Origin: Planococcus ruber
GTDB lineage: Bacteria; Bacillota; Bacilli; Bacillales_A; Planococcaceae
Assembly (NCBI RefSeq): GCF_022819085.1
Contig: NZ_JALHAG010000001.1
Coordinates: 269,395-333,394 of the forward strand
Direction of reading: 5' to 3'
Length of the DNA stretch: 64,000 bases
Every line of letters begins with the position of its first letter. The first letter of the stretch is position 1. This document shows positions 38,641 through 48,853 of this stretch, piece by piece. The translations under genes and the position numbers were made by a program. Under the pieces are notes generated by a model that made no database searches, was not told the origin of the DNA, and was given only the letters and a program-made list of their open reading frames with translations.

Positions 38641-39951
38641 ATGACGAAATATGTAAACGTGATCGGAGCTGGCCTTGCAGGAAGTGAAGCGGCTTGGCAA
38701 GTTGCCAAAAGAGGAATTAATGTGCGGCTTTATGAGATGCGCCCAGTAAAACAGACGCCAGCGCACCATACAGATAAATTTGCAGAACTTGTCTGCAGCA
38801 ATTCATTGCGGGCGAACTCGCTTACCAATGCGGTTGGCGTGATCAAAGAGGAAATGCGCCATATGGATTCGGTCATCATCGAATCTGCAGACCGCGCGTC
38901 TGTTCCGGCAGGCGGAGCACTAGCCGTTGACCGCCACGAGTTTGCGGGATTGGTGACGGAAAAAGTCCGCAACCATCCGTTAGTTGAAGTCATTAACGAA
39001 GAAGTAACGGAAATTCCGGAAGGCATCACGATCATCGCAACCGGCCCATTGACTTCTCCGGCTTTGGCTGAAAAAGTCAGAGAATTGACAGGTGAGGAAT
39101 ACCTTTATTTCTACGATGCTGCAGCACCGATTATTGAAAAAGACAGCATCGACATGGATAAAGTCTATTTGAAATCCCGTTATGACAAAGGGGAAGCGGC
39201 TTACTTGAATTGTCCGATGACGGAAGAAGAGTTTAAACGTTTCCACACGGCTTTGGTCGAAGCGGAAGTCGTGCCGTTGAAAGAATTCGAAAAAGAAATT
39301 TATTTTGAAGGCTGCATGCCGGTTGAAGTGATGGCGGCTCGCGGAGAAAAAACATTGACGTTCGGACCGATGAAGCCGGTAGGGCTCGAAGATCCGAAAA
39401 CAGGCAAACGCCCTTATGCTGTTGTGCAGCTTCGCCAAGACGATGCGGCCGGAACCCTTTACAATATTGTCGGCTTCCAAACGCACTTGAAGTGGGGACC
39501 TCAAAAAGAAGTGTTGCGTCTCATTCCGGGGCTCGAAAATGTGGAAATCGTGAGATACGGTGTGATGCACCGCAACACATTCATCAACTCGCCGCGGGTA
39601 TTGAAGCCGACATATCAATTGAAGGCAAATCCGAACATCTTCTTTGCTGGACAGATGACAGGCGTTGAAGGCTACGTTGAATCAGCAGGAAGCGGATTGC
39701 TTGCCGGCGTCAATGCAGCTAAACTTGCACTTGGAGAAGAGCAAATCGTCTTCCCGGCAGAAACGGCTTTAGGAAGCATGGCGCGCTATATTACAGAAGC
39801 CGACAGCAAAAACTTCCAGCCGATGAACATCAACTTCGGATTGTTCCCGGATTTAGGCGAACGCGTAAAATCCAAGCAGGAACGTGCTGAAAAACATGCT
39901 GACCGTGCACTGGCAGCTATTCACAATTTTATGAATACCGTGACTGTTTAA
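38641..39951 (+). CDS. trmFO: Folate-dependent tRNA (uracil-54-C5)-methyltransferase TrmFO
   Basis: Makes ribothymidine at position 54 of tRNA using 5,10-methylenetetrahydrofolate and FAD, the typical Gram-positive route. The FAD-binding motif [14 protein letters not shown] is at the N-terminus. Other landmarks are [38 protein letters not shown] and [26 protein letters not shown] is the ribosome site for ATG 38641 (436 aa); the GTG inside that site is not the start. In older annotation this is Gid. Confidence 0.95.
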   Translation: MTKYVNVIGAGLAGSEAAWQVAKRGINVRLYEMRPVKQTPAHHTDKFAELVCSNSLRANSLTNAVGVIKEEMRHMDSVIIESADRASVPAGGALAVDRHEFAGLVTEKVRNHPLVEVINEEVTEIPEGITIIATGPLTSPALAEKVRELTGEEYLYFYDAAAPIIEKDSIDMDKVYLKSRYDKGEAAYLNCPMTEEEFKRFHTALVEAEVVPLKEFEKEIYFEGCMPVEVMAARGEKTLTFGPMKPVGLEDPKTGKRPYAVVQLRQDDAAGTLYNIVGFQTHLKWGPQKEVLRLIPGLENVEIVRYGVMHRNTFINSPRVLKPTYQLKANPNIFFAGQMTGVEGYVESAGSGLLAGVNAAKLALGEEQIVFPAETALGSMARYITEADSKNFQPMNINFGLFPDLGERVKSKQERAEKHADRALAAIHNFMNTVTV

Positions 39952-39981
39952 TTGAAAAAAGCCTCTAAATGTTGTTATAAT
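39952..39981 (+). promoter_or_regulatory. Promoter of xerC-hslVU, nested in the trmFO terminator
   Basis: TTGAAA (39952-39957), an 18-base spacer and TATAAT (39976-39981) preceded by TGT, giving an extended -10. The -35 starts at the trmFO stop, and the -10 lies across the loop of the terminator hairpin. Confidence 0.6.
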
Positions 39982-39997
39982 TTAGAGGCTTTTCTAT
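39957..39997 (+). terminator. Intrinsic terminator after trmFO
   Basis: AAAAGCCTCTAAAT (39957-39970) pairs with ATTTAGAGGCTTTT (39980-39993), with a loop of about 9 bases and a short T-rich tail. Confidence 0.85.
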
Positions 39998-40022
39998 TTG
40001 CCAAAAAAGGTGGGTCCATCGG

Positions 40023-40916
40023 ATGAATAAAGAAGAGATGCTCAAATCATTTATGGCCTACATTCAACTCGAAAAAAATTATTCCGAACACACCGTCCAC
40101 CATTATGAAAAAGATTTGGAGGATTTTTTTCTGTTCCTAGAAAAAGAAGGGATTCCGGATATACGGGATGTAGAATATCTGCACGCTAGAAACTATGTCA
40201 CGAATCTATACGAAATGACGCTGTCGCGCACGACAATTTCGAGAAAAATTTCATCCATCCGTTCCTTTTTCAAATACGGCAATCGCGAATTCGGGTTAAG
40301 TGAAGCCGCTTTCCGTTCGCTTTACCACCCTAAAAAAGAAGAACGCCTGCCGCAATTTTTCTATGAAGAAGAAATGGAGGCTTTATTCCTTTCTGTTCAA
40401 GGCGAGGACAAGTTGTCGCTGCGGAATATGGCGATCCTTGAACTGTTATATGCAACCGGCATGCGGGTCAGTGAATGCGTAAATATCCGCATGCAAGATT
40501 TGGACCGCCATATGCAGATAGTCAAAGTCATGGGGAAAGGGCGGAAAGAACGCTATATCCCTTATGGCCAGTTTGCCCACGAAGCATTGGAACATTATAT
40601 TGAAGAAGCACGTCCTAAATTAATGAAGAAACAGGACCATCAAGGGCTTTTCGTCAATAATCGGGGCGAACTGCTGACGGATAGAGGCATTCGCCATATT
40701 TTGAGTGAGTGCATGAAAAAGGCATCGATCAATTCCACGATCTATCCCCATATGATCCGCCATACATTTGCAACGCATTTGCTGAATAATGGCGCTGATA
40801 TGCGGACAGTCCAGGAATTGCTCGGGCATTCACATTTAAGTTCGACGCAAGTCTATACACATGTGACTAAAGAACATTTACGAAAAACATACTTAAATGC
40901 TCATCCAAGAGCTTAG
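40023..40916 (+). CDS. xerC: Tyrosine recombinase XerC
   Basis: Resolves chromosome dimers at dif together with XerD. The N-terminal SAM-like DNA-binding domain (residues 1-90) leads to the catalytic domain with Arg in ATGMRVSE, Lys in [22 protein letters not shown], and nucleophile Tyr278 in TQVYTHV. The length is 297 aa. In Bacillus the same gene (codV) leads the codV-clpQ-clpY-codY cluster, as here. The frame ends 13 bases before the hslV ATG. Confidence 0.94.
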   Translation: MNKEEMLKSFMAYIQLEKNYSEHTVHHYEKDLEDFFLFLEKEGIPDIRDVEYLHARNYVTNLYEMTLSRTTISRKISSIRSFFKYGNREFGLSEAAFRSLYHPKKEERLPQFFYEEEMEALFLSVQGEDKLSLRNMAILELLYATGMRVSECVNIRMQDLDRHMQIVKVMGKGRKERYIPYGQFAHEALEHYIEEARPKLMKKQDHQGLFVNNRGELLTDRGIRHILSECMKKASINSTIYPHMIRHTFATHLLNNGADMRTVQELLGHSHLSSTQVYTHVTKEHLRKTYLNAHPRA

Positions 40917-40929
40917 AGGGGGATTTACC

Positions 40930-41478
40930 ATGCAGGAATTCCATGCAACTACCATATTTGCCGTGCAGCATAACGGCGAATGTGCCATGTCTGGCGACGG
41001 GCAAGTCACTTTCGGCAATGCGGTCGTCATGAAACATACAGCAAGAAAAGTTCGGAGATTATACAATGGCCAGGTCCTGACCGGATTTGCCGGTTCTGTA
41101 GCAGACGCTTTTACGCTATTTGAAATGTTCGAAGGCAAACTGACTGAATACAATGGCAATCTTCAGCGCGCAGCTGTGGAACTTGCCAAACAATGGCGAG
41201 GAGATAAAATCCTCCGCCAGTTAGAAGCGATGTTGATCGTCATGAACAAGAACGAGCTGCTTCTCGTAGCCGGCACAGGTGAAGTGATCGAACCGGACGA
41301 TGGCATACTTGCGATCGGTTCAGGCGGGAATTATGCATTGGCAGCCGGGCGTGCATTGAAAAAATATGCCGGCGATCAAATGACTGCCAAAGAAATCGCT
41401 CAGTCTGCACTTGAAACAGCAGCGGATATTTGCGTTTATACAAACCACGAAATTATCGTAGAGGAGTTGGGCAAATGA
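40930..41478 (+). CDS. hslV: ATP-dependent protease subunit HslV (ClpQ/CodW)
   Basis: The peptidase ring of the HslVU two-component protease. It matches the Bacillus ClpQ family: [72 protein letters not shown] precedes ATG 40930, giving 182 aa. The N-terminus reads Met-Gln-Glu-Phe-His-Ala-Thr-Thr, without the serine that acts as N-terminal nucleophile in B. subtilis CodW; the Thr-Thr pair aligns with the E. coli HslV start. The 3' end overlaps hslU by 4 bases. Confidence 0.94.
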   Translation: MQEFHATTIFAVQHNGECAMSGDGQVTFGNAVVMKHTARKVRRLYNGQVLTGFAGSVADAFTLFEMFEGKLTEYNGNLQRAAVELAKQWRGDKILRQLEAMLIVMNKNELLLVAGTGEVIEPDDGILAIGSGGNYALAAGRALKKYAGDQMTAKEIAQSALETAADICVYTNHEIIVEELGK

Positions 41479-42875
41479 AATCACAACAAGATTTAACTCC
41501 TAGACAAATCACCGACCATTTGGATCGGTACATCGTCGGACAAAAAGAAGCCAAGCGTTCAATTGCGATCGCGCTTAGAAACCGCTACCGCAGAAGCCGG
41601 TTGGATGAAGAGCTCCGGGATGAAGTGATTCCGAAAAACATTTTAATGATCGGGCCGACGGGCGTCGGGAAAACCGAAATTGCTCGCCGCATCGCCAAAT
41701 TGACAGGGGCTCCGTTCGTGAAAGTGGAAGCGACAAAATTCACGGAAGTGGGCTACGTTGGGCGTGATGTGGAATCGATGGTCCGCGATCTAGTGGAAGC
41801 GGCTGTCCGCATCGTCAAAGAAGAGAAATTTGAAGCCGTCAAATTCCAGGCGGAATCAGCAGCGAATGAGCGGATCGTTAAGCTGTTGGCGCCTTCGCGA
41901 AAGAAAAAAGCGAACGGCCAAAATCCATTGGAGATGCTTTTTGGACAAAAAATGGATCAGCAGGAAGAGGAAGATCCGACAGCTGAAGTGGAAGTCCGTG
42001 TAAAGCGGCGGGAAATTGCTGCAGACTTGAAGGCAGGAAAACTGGAAGATGAATGGGTCATGGTAGAAGTGACTGAAAACATGCCATCCATGTTTGATGC
42101 CCTGCAAGGTTCGGGAATGGAACAAATGGGTGCAAATATGCAAGATGCCTTATCCTCATTGATGCCGAAGAAAAAGAAAAAACGCCGTCTGCAAGTGAAA
42201 GAAGCCAGAAGAATATTAACAGCCGAAGAAGCCGCGAAATTAGTGGACGATGAGGAAGTGGCTTTAGAAGCGATCAAGCGTTCTGAACAGCATGGCATTA
42301 TCTTTATTGATGAAATGGATAAAATTGCGAGCAAGAATAACTCTTCATCTGCCGATGTTTCCCGCGAAGGGGTGCAGCGCGATATCTTGCCGATTGTCGA
42401 AGGATCGACCGTATCGACAAAATACGGAGCGGTGAAAACGGATTACATGCTGTTTGTGGCAGCTGGAGCATTTCATATGTCGAAACCTTCTGATTTGATC
42501 CCTGAATTGCAGGGGCGATTCCCGATCCGCGTCGAACTTCAGAAGCTGGAAGTTGAAGATTTTGTCAAAATCCTTACAGAACCTAAACATTCTTTGATAA
42601 ATCAGTACAAAGCGCTTCTCGAAACTGAAGGAGTTATGGTACACTTCAATGATGCGTCAATTATCAGACTAGCGGAAATAGCATATGAAGTGAACCAGGA
42701 TACAGATAATATCGGTGCCAGAAGGCTCCATACGATTTTAGAGCGTTTGCTGGAGGATCTGTCGTTTGAAGCGTCGGAGATTTCACCGGCTCAAATTGAT
42801 ATCACGCCTCAATATGTGAACGAAAAGCTTGAAAATGTGGCTAAAAATAAAGATTTGTCACAATTTATTCTGTAA
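41475..42875 (+). CDS. hslU: ATP-dependent protease ATPase subunit HslU (ClpY)
   Basis: The AAA+ unfoldase that feeds substrates to HslV. It starts with [23 protein letters not shown]. Walker A is [13 protein letters not shown], the pore loop is GYVGRDVES, an inserted I domain spans about residues 110-240, and Walker B is [11 protein letters not shown]. The second region ends in the sensor GARRLHTI and a C-terminal tail LSQFIL, which in HslU docks into HslV. ATG 41475 overlaps the hslV stop; a longer frame upstream is not needed. The length is 466 aa. Confidence 0.95.
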   Translation: MKSQQDLTPRQITDHLDRYIVGQKEAKRSIAIALRNRYRRSRLDEELRDEVIPKNILMIGPTGVGKTEIARRIAKLTGAPFVKVEATKFTEVGYVGRDVESMVRDLVEAAVRIVKEEKFEAVKFQAESAANERIVKLLAPSRKKKANGQNPLEMLFGQKMDQQEEEDPTAEVEVRVKRREIAADLKAGKLEDEWVMVEVTENMPSMFDALQGSGMEQMGANMQDALSSLMPKKKKKRRLQVKEARRILTAEEAAKLVDDEEVALEAIKRSEQHGIIFIDEMDKIASKNNSSSADVSREGVQRDILPIVEGSTVSTKYGAVKTDYMLFVAAGAFHMSKPSDLIPELQGRFPIRVELQKLEVEDFVKILTEPKHSLINQYKALLETEGVMVHFNDASIIRLAEIAYEVNQDTDNIGARRLHTILERLLEDLSFEASEISPAQIDITPQYVNEKLENVAKNKDLSQFIL

Positions 42876-42962
42876 TTTCATGCAAAATAGTTTCATTAAG
42901 TAGTAAAAACCTTTAGAATATTAAATAAATACTGTTCGCAAATTAGTAGGAGGTTCATTTAA

Positions 42963-43742
42963 ATGAATTTATTGGAAAAAACACGTCGTATTAACTCAAT
43001 GCTGCAAGCAGCTGCAGGGAAACCTGTAAACTTCAAGGACATGGCGGAAACTTTAAGCGAAGTAATCGAATGCAACGCTTTCGTCGTAAGCCGCAAAGGT
43101 AAAGTTCTTGGATATGCAATCAACCAGCAAATCGAAAACGAGCGCATGATCGGAATGCTTGAAGAGCGCCAATTCCCAACAGAGTATACTCAAAATCTAT
43201 CAAATATCCACGAAACAACTGAAAACTTGGATGTTAACAGCGAACACACAATCTTCCCGGTAGAAGAGCGTGAATTGTTCAAAGAAGCGTTGACAACCAT
43301 CGTACCGATCATCGGCGGAGGAGAACGTTTAGGAACGCTTCTTTTAGGGCGCGTAAACGGCGAATTCCACGATGATGATCTAATTCTAGGCGAATACGGC
43401 GCTACCGTAGTAGGGATGGAAATCCTTCGCGAAAAAGGCGACCGCATCGAAGAAGAAGCACGCAGCAAAGCAGTTGTTCAAATGGCGATCTCATCACTTT
43501 CTTACAGTGAGCTTGAAGCCATCGAACATATCTTTGAAGAGCTTGACGGCAACGAAGGTTTGCTGGTTGCTTCAAAAATTGCTGACCGTGTCGGCATCAC
43601 ACGTTCAGTTATCGTTAACGCACTTCGCAAACTTGAAAGTGCCGGCGTAATTGAATCGCGTTCTTTAGGGATGAAAGGGACATACATCAAAGTATTGAAC
43701 ACGAAATTCCTAGCTGAACTTGAACAATTGAAAATGAACTAA
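42963..43742 (+). CDS. codY: Global transcriptional regulator CodY
   Basis: A GTP- and branched-chain amino acid-sensing repressor of nutrient, nitrogen and often virulence genes. The N-terminal GAF domain (about residues 1-155) starts [13 protein letters not shown] and has the GTP-linked and ligand-binding regions. The C-terminal winged helix contains [32 protein letters not shown]. The length is 259 aa. AGGAGG precedes the ATG. It follows hslVU as in Bacillus, but the flagellar genes that follow it in B. subtilis are absent. Confidence 0.97.
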   Translation: MNLLEKTRRINSMLQAAAGKPVNFKDMAETLSEVIECNAFVVSRKGKVLGYAINQQIENERMIGMLEERQFPTEYTQNLSNIHETTENLDVNSEHTIFPVEERELFKEALTTIVPIIGGGERLGTLLLGRVNGEFHDDDLILGEYGATVVGMEILREKGDRIEEEARSKAVVQMAISSLSYSELEAIEHIFEELDGNEGLLVASKIADRVGITRSVIVNALRKLESAGVIESRSLGMKGTYIKVLNTKFLAELEQLKMN

Positions 43743-43752
43743 TCAATGATTG

Positions 43753-43785
43753 AAAGGCACTGGATTGATTCCGGTGCCTTTTTTG
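43753..43785 (+). terminator. Intrinsic terminator after codY
   Basis: AAAGGCACTGG (43753-43763) pairs with CCGGTGCCTTT (43771-43781) with one G-T pair, then more T residues. Confidence 0.88.
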
Positions 43786-43908
43786 TTTGATGCAAGATCC
43801 GGAGTGGATTCCGCTTCAAAATATTGCTTTTCAGAGACTAAAACTTAAAATTATTTTCGGAATCCAAACGGACATTTTCTAAGCCCTTCAATTAATAAGA
43901 GAAACTTG

Positions 43909-43938
43909 TTGCGGAACGAACCCAGACCGTGGTATAAT
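43909..43938 (+). promoter_or_regulatory. Promoter of rpsB
   Basis: TTGCGG (43909-43914), an 18-base spacer and a perfect TATAAT (43933-43938) preceded by TGG (extended -10). The transcript would carry a leader of about 108 bases. Upstream, 43786-43905 shows nothing I can interpret. Confidence 0.7.
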
Positions 43939-43944
43939 TTCAAA

Positions 43945-44040
43945 TGGTGTTAAATACACACGCATTTTGATCTGTTCCGCAGGTGCTTGCAAAAGTAACG
44001 GTTCAGAGAAGAAAAATGCGGAGGAAAAATAACCTATCAG
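43945..44040 (+). ncRNA. Structured leader of rpsB (candidate S2 autoregulatory RNA)
   Basis: CGCATTTT (43961-43968) pairs perfectly with AAAATGCG (44013-44020). Inside, CTG-TT-CCG (43972-43979) faces CGG-TT-CAG (43999-44006), giving two short helices around a symmetric internal loop and an apical loop of about 19 bases. The element ends just before GGAGG and the rpsB start. I know of no S2 leader family in Firmicutes, so function is inferred only from position and shape. Confidence 0.45.
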
Positions 44041-44052
44041 GAGGAAACAAAC

Positions 44053-44772
44053 ATGTCAGTAATTTCTATGAAACAATTGCTTGAAGCTGGTGTACACTTC
44101 GGTCACCAGACTCGCCGTTGGAACCCGAAAATGAAAAAATATATTTTCGTTGAACGTAACGGTATCTACATCATCGACCTTCAAAAAACAGTCCGCAAAT
44201 TGGAGGAAGCTTATAGCTTCATGAAACAAGTGGGCGAAGAAGGCGGTAAAGTGCTATTCGTTGGTACGAAAAAACAAGCTCAGGACGCGATCAAAGAAGA
44301 AGCAGAACGTTCTGGCAATTACTACATCAACCAACGCTGGTTGGGTGGAACACTTACTAACTTCGGTACAATCCAAAAACGTGTGAACCGTTTGAAACAA
44401 ATCGAGCGCATGGAAGAAGATGGAACTTTCGAAGTTCTACCGAAAAAAGAAGTAGTTCAATTGAAAAAACAACACGAACGCCTTGTTAAATTCCTTGGCG
44501 GTATCCGTGATATGAGTTCACTTCCGGACGTAATGTTCGTAGTTGACCCACGCAAAGAGCGCATTGCAGTAGCAGAAGCAATCAAATTGAACATTCCAAT
44601 CGTTGGTATCGTTGATACAAACTGCGATCCGGATGAAATCGATTATGTGATCCCTGCAAACGATGATGCAATCCGCGCGGTTAAACTTTTGACTGGTAAA
44701 ATGGCTGATGCTTTGCTTGAGTCAAAACCTGAAGAAGACGAAGAAGTAGCAGCAGCTGAATCTGCTGAGTAA
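44053..44772 (+). CDS. rpsB: 30S ribosomal protein S2
   Basis: A late-assembling small subunit protein at the back of the 30S head. The product (239 aa) has [49 protein letters not shown] and [12 protein letters not shown]. The acidic C-terminal tail ends [16 protein letters not shown] precedes the ATG. As in most bacteria it is followed by tsf. Confidence 0.97.
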   Translation: MSVISMKQLLEAGVHFGHQTRRWNPKMKKYIFVERNGIYIIDLQKTVRKLEEAYSFMKQVGEEGGKVLFVGTKKQAQDAIKEEAERSGNYYINQRWLGGTLTNFGTIQKRVNRLKQIERMEEDGTFEVLPKKEVVQLKKQHERLVKFLGGIRDMSSLPDVMFVVDPRKERIAVAEAIKLNIPIVGIVDTNCDPDEIDYVIPANDDAIRAVKLLTGKMADALLESKPEEDEEVAAAESAE

Positions 44773-44786
44773 TTCACAAGTATGAC

Positions 44787-44824
44787 AGGTGATAAGCGGC
44801 CAAACCCACTTATCACCTTTTTTT
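44787..44824 (+). terminator. Terminator between rpsB and tsf
   Basis: AGGTGATAAG (44787-44796) pairs perfectly with CTTATCACCT (44809-44818), followed by a run of T residues. It probably lowers tsf expression relative to rpsB, since no promoter is evident before tsf. Confidence 0.85.
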
Positions 44825-44859
44825 GAGAAATCGTACACATCTTAAGGAGGAATTTAATC

Positions 44860-45744
44860 ATGGCAGTTACAGCTCAAATGGTAAAAGAATTGCGTGAAAA
44901 AACAGGCGCAGGTATGATGGATTGCAAAAAAGCACTAGTTCAAACAGATGGCGACATCGACGCAGCAATCGATTTCCTACGTGAAAAAGGCCTTTCAAGC
45001 GCTTCTAAAAAAGCGGACAGAATCGCAGCTGAAGGGATTACTTCAATCCTGGTTCAAGGCAACGATGCGGTAATTTTCGAAGTAAACGCTGAAACAGATT
45101 TCGTAGCGAAAAACGAAGGATTCCAAACGCTTGTTAAAGAACTTGGCGAGCACTTGATCACAACGAAGCCAGCTACAATCGAAGAAGCGACTGCTTCAAC
45201 GATGTCAAACGGTTCTACAGTTGCTGACCACATTTCAAATGCAATCGCTAAAATCGGCGAAAAAATCACTTTGCGCCGCTTTGAAGTACGTACGAAAACT
45301 GACGCAGACGCTTTTGGTCCTTACCTTCACATGGGCGGCCGCATTTCGGTGCTAGTTGTACTTGAAAACTCAACTGACGAAAGCGCAGCACGCGATATCG
45401 CTATGCACATTGCTGCATTAAACCCTAAATATGTATCACGCGACGAAGTTTCTGCTGAAGAAGTAGAACACGAGCGCAAAATCTTGACTGAACAAGCTCT
45501 AAACGAAGGCAAACCTGAAAACATCGTTGCGAAGATGGTAGAAGGCCGCCTTGGTAAATACTTCGAGGACGTTTGCTTGCTTGACCAAGCTTTCGTTAAA
45601 AACTCAGATCAAAAAGTACGCGATTTCGCTGCTTCAACTGGCGGAGCTGTTAAAGAATTCATCCGCTACGAAGTTGGAGAAGGCATCGAAAAACGTGAAG
45701 ATAACTTTGCTGATGAAGTTATGAGCCAAGTCAACAAAAAATAA
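44860..45744 (+). CDS. tsf: Elongation factor Ts
   Basis: The nucleotide exchange factor that regenerates EF-Tu-GTP. The N-terminal UBA-like domain starts [26 protein letters not shown], and the core contains the conserved [12 protein letters not shown]. The C-terminal part has a coiled-coil-like insertion and ends [18 protein letters not shown]. The length is 294 aa. AAGGAGG precedes the ATG, and a terminator follows. Confidence 0.97.
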   Translation: MAVTAQMVKELREKTGAGMMDCKKALVQTDGDIDAAIDFLREKGLSSASKKADRIAAEGITSILVQGNDAVIFEVNAETDFVAKNEGFQTLVKELGEHLITTKPATIEEATASTMSNGSTVADHISNAIAKIGEKITLRRFEVRTKTDADAFGPYLHMGGRISVLVVLENSTDESAARDIAMHIAALNPKYVSRDEVSAEEVEHERKILTEQALNEGKPENIVAKMVEGRLGKYFEDVCLLDQAFVKNSDQKVRDFAASTGGAVKEFIRYEVGEGIEKREDNFADEVMSQVNKK

Positions 45745-45765
45745 TCATTTAATATGTTTTACCTG

Positions 45766-45795
45766 GGGAACACGTCCAAGTGTTCCCTATTTTTC
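45766..45795 (+). terminator. Intrinsic terminator after tsf
   Basis: GGGAACAC (45766-45773) pairs with GTGTTCCC (45780-45787) over a 6-base loop, then TATTTTT. Confidence 0.85.
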
Positions 45796-45820
45796 AATAA
45801 AAGTGTAATGGAGGGTACCG

Positions 45821-46546
45821 ATGAGTGTTCAACAATATAAACGCATTGTACTAAAACTAAGTGGAGAAGCGATGGCAGGCGGGCAAGGTTTCGGTTTGTC
45901 TCCTGAAATCATCAAAACGGTAGCCAGCCAAGTAAAAGAAGTGGTCGAGCTGGGTGTTGAAGTAGCGGTAGTAGTAGGCGGAGGCAACATCTGGAGAGGC
46001 AAGATCGGCTCAGAAATGGGTATGGACCGGGCAACTGCAGATTACATGGGGATGCTTGCGACAGTCATGAACTCATTGGCGCTGCAAGATTCTTTAGAAA
46101 AGCAAGGCATTGAAACGCGCGTGCTCTCTTCTATTGAAATGCGCCAAGTAGCAGAACCTTATATCCGCAGAAGAGCAATTCGCCATTTAGAGAAAAAGCG
46201 GGTTGTCATCTTTGCTGCAGGTACAGGCAATCCTTACTTCTCGACGGATACGACAGCTGCACTCCGTGCTGCCGAAATTGAAGCGGATGTGATTTTAATG
46301 GCGAAGAATAATGTGGACGGCGTTTATTCAGCTGATCCGAAAACAGATTCAACTGCCGTTAAATACGAAGAGCTTTCTTATTTTGACGTCATCCAGCAGG
46401 GGCTGCAAGTAATGGATTCTACTGCTTCTACACTTTGTATGGACAATGACATTCCACTCGTAGTATTCTCAATTATGGAAAATGGAAATATAAAACGGGC
46501 TGTTCTCGGTGAAAAAATCGGGACAGTAGTGAGGAGATCAATCTAA
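45821..46546 (+). CDS. pyrH: UMP kinase
   Basis: The hexameric bacterial UMP kinase of the amino acid kinase fold, making UDP from UMP. Motifs are [64 protein letters not shown] and [13 protein letters not shown]. The length is 241 aa. GGAGGG precedes the ATG. The stop shares one base with the frr ATG, as in the conserved tsf-pyrH-frr cluster. Confidence 0.97.
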   Translation: MSVQQYKRIVLKLSGEAMAGGQGFGLSPEIIKTVASQVKEVVELGVEVAVVVGGGNIWRGKIGSEMGMDRATADYMGMLATVMNSLALQDSLEKQGIETRVLSSIEMRQVAEPYIRRRAIRHLEKKRVVIFAAGTGNPYFSTDTTAALRAAEIEADVILMAKNNVDGVYSADPKTDSTAVKYEELSYFDVIQQGLQVMDSTASTLCMDNDIPLVVFSIMENGNIKRAVLGEKIGTVVRRSI

Positions 46547-47103
46547 TGCCGAAAATTGTATTGAACGATACGAAAACAAAAATGGAAAACGCCATTCAAG
46601 CTTTTTCACGTGAACTATCTTCTATCCGTGCAGGACGTGCTAACCCTTCGATCCTGAACAAACTGACAGTGGATTATTACGGAGCTCCTACACCCATCAA
46701 CCAAGTAGCGGGGATTTCTGTTCCAGAAGCACGCTTAATCGTAATTCAGCCCTATGATAAAACAGTCATGGGCGATATTGAAAAAGCCATCATGAAATCC
46801 GACTTGGGCCTTAGCCCATCAAACGACGGAACGGTGATTCGCTTGGCCATCCCAGCGTTGACTGAGGAACGCCGCAAGGATTTAGTGAAACAAGTGAAAA
46901 AAGAAGCGGAAGACGCAAAAGTCGGAATCCGCAACATTCGCCGTGATGCAAATGATGATTTGAAAAAGCTCGAGAAGAAGAGCGAAATCACGGAAGACGA
47001 CTTGCGCAGCTATTCTGATGACGTCCAAAAATTGACGGATTCATATATTGCGAAAATCGATGAAGTGGCTAAAGACAAAGAAAAAGAAATTTTAGAAGTC
47101 TAA
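46546..47103 (+). CDS. frr: Ribosome recycling factor
   Basis: Splits post-termination ribosomes together with EF-G. The 185 aa protein has the three-helix bundle pattern and family segments [52 protein letters not shown] and RNIRRDAND. It is translationally coupled to pyrH and followed by a strong terminator. Confidence 0.97.
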   Translation: MPKIVLNDTKTKMENAIQAFSRELSSIRAGRANPSILNKLTVDYYGAPTPINQVAGISVPEARLIVIQPYDKTVMGDIEKAIMKSDLGLSPSNDGTVIRLAIPALTEERRKDLVKQVKKEAEDAKVGIRNIRRDANDDLKKLEKKSEITEDDLRSYSDDVQKLTDSYIAKIDEVAKDKEKEILEV

Positions 47104-47122
47104 TCGAACTTTCACTCGTTAT

Positions 47123-47153
47123 AAAGCGTCCTGTTTTACAGGACGCTTTTTTA
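47123..47153 (+). terminator. Intrinsic terminator after frr
   Basis: AAAGCGTCCTG (47123-47133) pairs perfectly with CAGGACGCTTT (47139-47149), loop TTTTA, then T residues. Confidence 0.92.
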
Positions 47154-47257
47154 TGCCAAAAAATTCAAGTGCTTCGTGAAAGAAAGCGCACGAAGGCGAT
47201 TTTTTTGATATGATAAGCATTAGACATGCCGATTTGTAATAGGTGGAGGATTAGATA

Positions 47258-48049
47258 ATGTTCAATAAACTATTAAAAAGAATGGCCGATACCGCGCCGG
47301 AAAACGAAAGCCGTGCCTTGGCCGTGGCAAATGAAGAAGTGCCTGCGCATATCGCCATTATTATGGATGGGAATGGGCGCTGGGCAAAAAAGCGTTCATT
47401 GCCTAGAATAGCTGGCCACCACGAAGGAATGAAGACGGTCCGCAAAATCACAAAGCTTGCCAATCATTTAGGGGTAAGTGTTTTAACGCTGTATGCATTT
47501 TCAACAGAAAACTGGAAACGTCCTAAAATGGAAGTGGACTTTTTGATGCGTTTGCCGGAAGAGTTCTTATCGACTTTTCTTCCGGAATTGATAGAGGAAA
47601 ATGTGCGAGTCGAAATGATGGGGTACCATCATAACTTGCCGTCGCACACCATCGAAGCGATACGAAAAGCAAAAGAAGCCACAAAAGACAATACCGGCCT
47701 TATTTTAAATTTTGCTTTGAACTATGGCAGCCGGGCAGAAATTGTGGATGCCGTGAAAGACATTGCCGCACAAGTCCAAGCTGGAAAATTAGCCCTAGAA
47801 GATATTACAGAAGACCACATTACAAATGGGTTGATGACGAATCAGCTTCCAGAGCCTGATTTGTTGATCCGCACAAGCGGGGAAGTCCGTTTAAGCAATT
47901 TTATGCTGTGGCAGCTGGCCTACACCGAGTTTTGGTTTACTGAAACGCTATGGCCGGATTTCGGCGAAGCGTCTTTGCTTGAAGCCATCGAGAACTATCA
48001 GCAGCGAAACCGCCGTTTTGGAGGATTGAAGGGAGAAGAAGCGAATTGA
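47258..48049 (+). CDS. uppS: Undecaprenyl diphosphate synthase
   Basis: A cis-prenyltransferase that builds the C55 lipid carrier for cell wall synthesis. The signature IIMDGNGRWAKKR holds the metal-binding Asp37, followed by GHHEGMKTVRKI, AFSTENWKRP, NYGSRAEIVDA and LIRTSGEVRLSNFMLWQLAYTE. The length is 263 aa. AGGTGGAGG precedes the ATG. It overlaps cdsA. Grouping with cdsA and dxr joins isoprenoid and phospholipid precursor supply. Confidence 0.96.
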   Translation: MFNKLLKRMADTAPENESRALAVANEEVPAHIAIIMDGNGRWAKKRSLPRIAGHHEGMKTVRKITKLANHLGVSVLTLYAFSTENWKRPKMEVDFLMRLPEEFLSTFLPELIEENVRVEMMGYHHNLPSHTIEAIRKAKEATKDNTGLILNFALNYGSRAEIVDAVKDIAAQVQAGKLALEDITEDHITNGLMTNQLPEPDLLIRTSGEVRLSNFMLWQLAYTEFWFTETLWPDFGEASLLEAIENYQQRNRRFGGLKGEEAN

Positions 48050-48837
48050 AACAACGGATCATCACCGGAATTATAGCCGCTGCCCTTTTCATTCCTTTTG
48101 TCATCATCGGCGGAATCCCGTTTATCTTGCTTACTTACGCACTTGCGACGATTGGGCTGCAAGAGCTTTTGAAAATGAAAGGCAGAACCCTTTGGAGTAT
48201 TCCGGGACTCATTTCCCTTATCGCTCTTTATGCGTTCATGCTTCCTGATAAATGGGCCATCGGTTTAACGGAAATGACCGGCTACGTGAAAGTTGAAATT
48301 GCATTCTTGGCAGTTATTCTTCTGTTAATCCATACCGTAGTCGTGAAGAACAGTTTCACATTCGACGATGCGGCATTTGCGATTCTCGGGACGTTATATG
48401 TAGGAATCGGGTTTTATTACCTGATCGAAACGCGTTTGGAAGGGCTGGCGTTTGTGGTCTTCGCCCTTCTCGTGGTCTGGTTTACGGATTCAGGCGCTTA
48501 TTTTACAGGCCGCAAAATCGGCAAACGCAAGCTTTGGCCGGAAATTTCGCCGAATAAAACCATCGAAGGGTTTATCGGCGGAATTGTCTGGGCGATTGCG
48601 ATTGGGCTGATTTTCAACTTTTTTGTCGACCTTGAAAAACCGGTGCTTCTGATTATCGCTGTGTCGATCATCGCTTCTGTTTTTGGGCAAATGGGCGATT
48701 TGGTCGAATCCGCTTTGAAGCGCCATTTTAACGTGAAAGATTCCGGCAATATTTTGCCGGGGCATGGCGGCATACTGGATCGTTTCGACAGTATTCTATT
48801 TGTCATGCCGTTGCTTCACTTTTTGCATTTCATTTAA
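48046..48837 (+). CDS. cdsA: Phosphatidate cytidylyltransferase
   Basis: An integral membrane enzyme that makes CDP-diacylglycerol from phosphatidic acid and CTP. The 263 aa protein is largely hydrophobic, with several transmembrane segments. The CDS family signature is at the C-terminus: ESALKRHFNVKDSGNILPGHGG followed by ILDRFDS. The start is TTG 48046, overlapping the uppS stop, with GAAGGGAGAAG upstream. It continues the lipid precursor theme of uppS-cdsA-dxr. Confidence 0.95.
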   Translation: MKQRIITGIIAAALFIPFVIIGGIPFILLTYALATIGLQELLKMKGRTLWSIPGLISLIALYAFMLPDKWAIGLTEMTGYVKVEIAFLAVILLLIHTVVVKNSFTFDDAAFAILGTLYVGIGFYYLIETRLEGLAFVVFALLVVWFTDSGAYFTGRKIGKRKLWPEISPNKTIEGFIGGIVWAIAIGLIFNFFVDLEKPVLLIIAVSIIASVFGQMGDLVESALKRHFNVKDSGNILPGHGGILDRFDSILFVMPLLHFLHFI

Positions 48838-48853
48838 GAAAGGAATTAATTGA

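Noticed and set aside
38980..39618. A 212-codon minus-strand frame opposite trmFO
   Set aside because: Complement of a conserved enzyme gene; composition rich in Phe, His and Arg as expected from reverse translation of acidic coding sequence.
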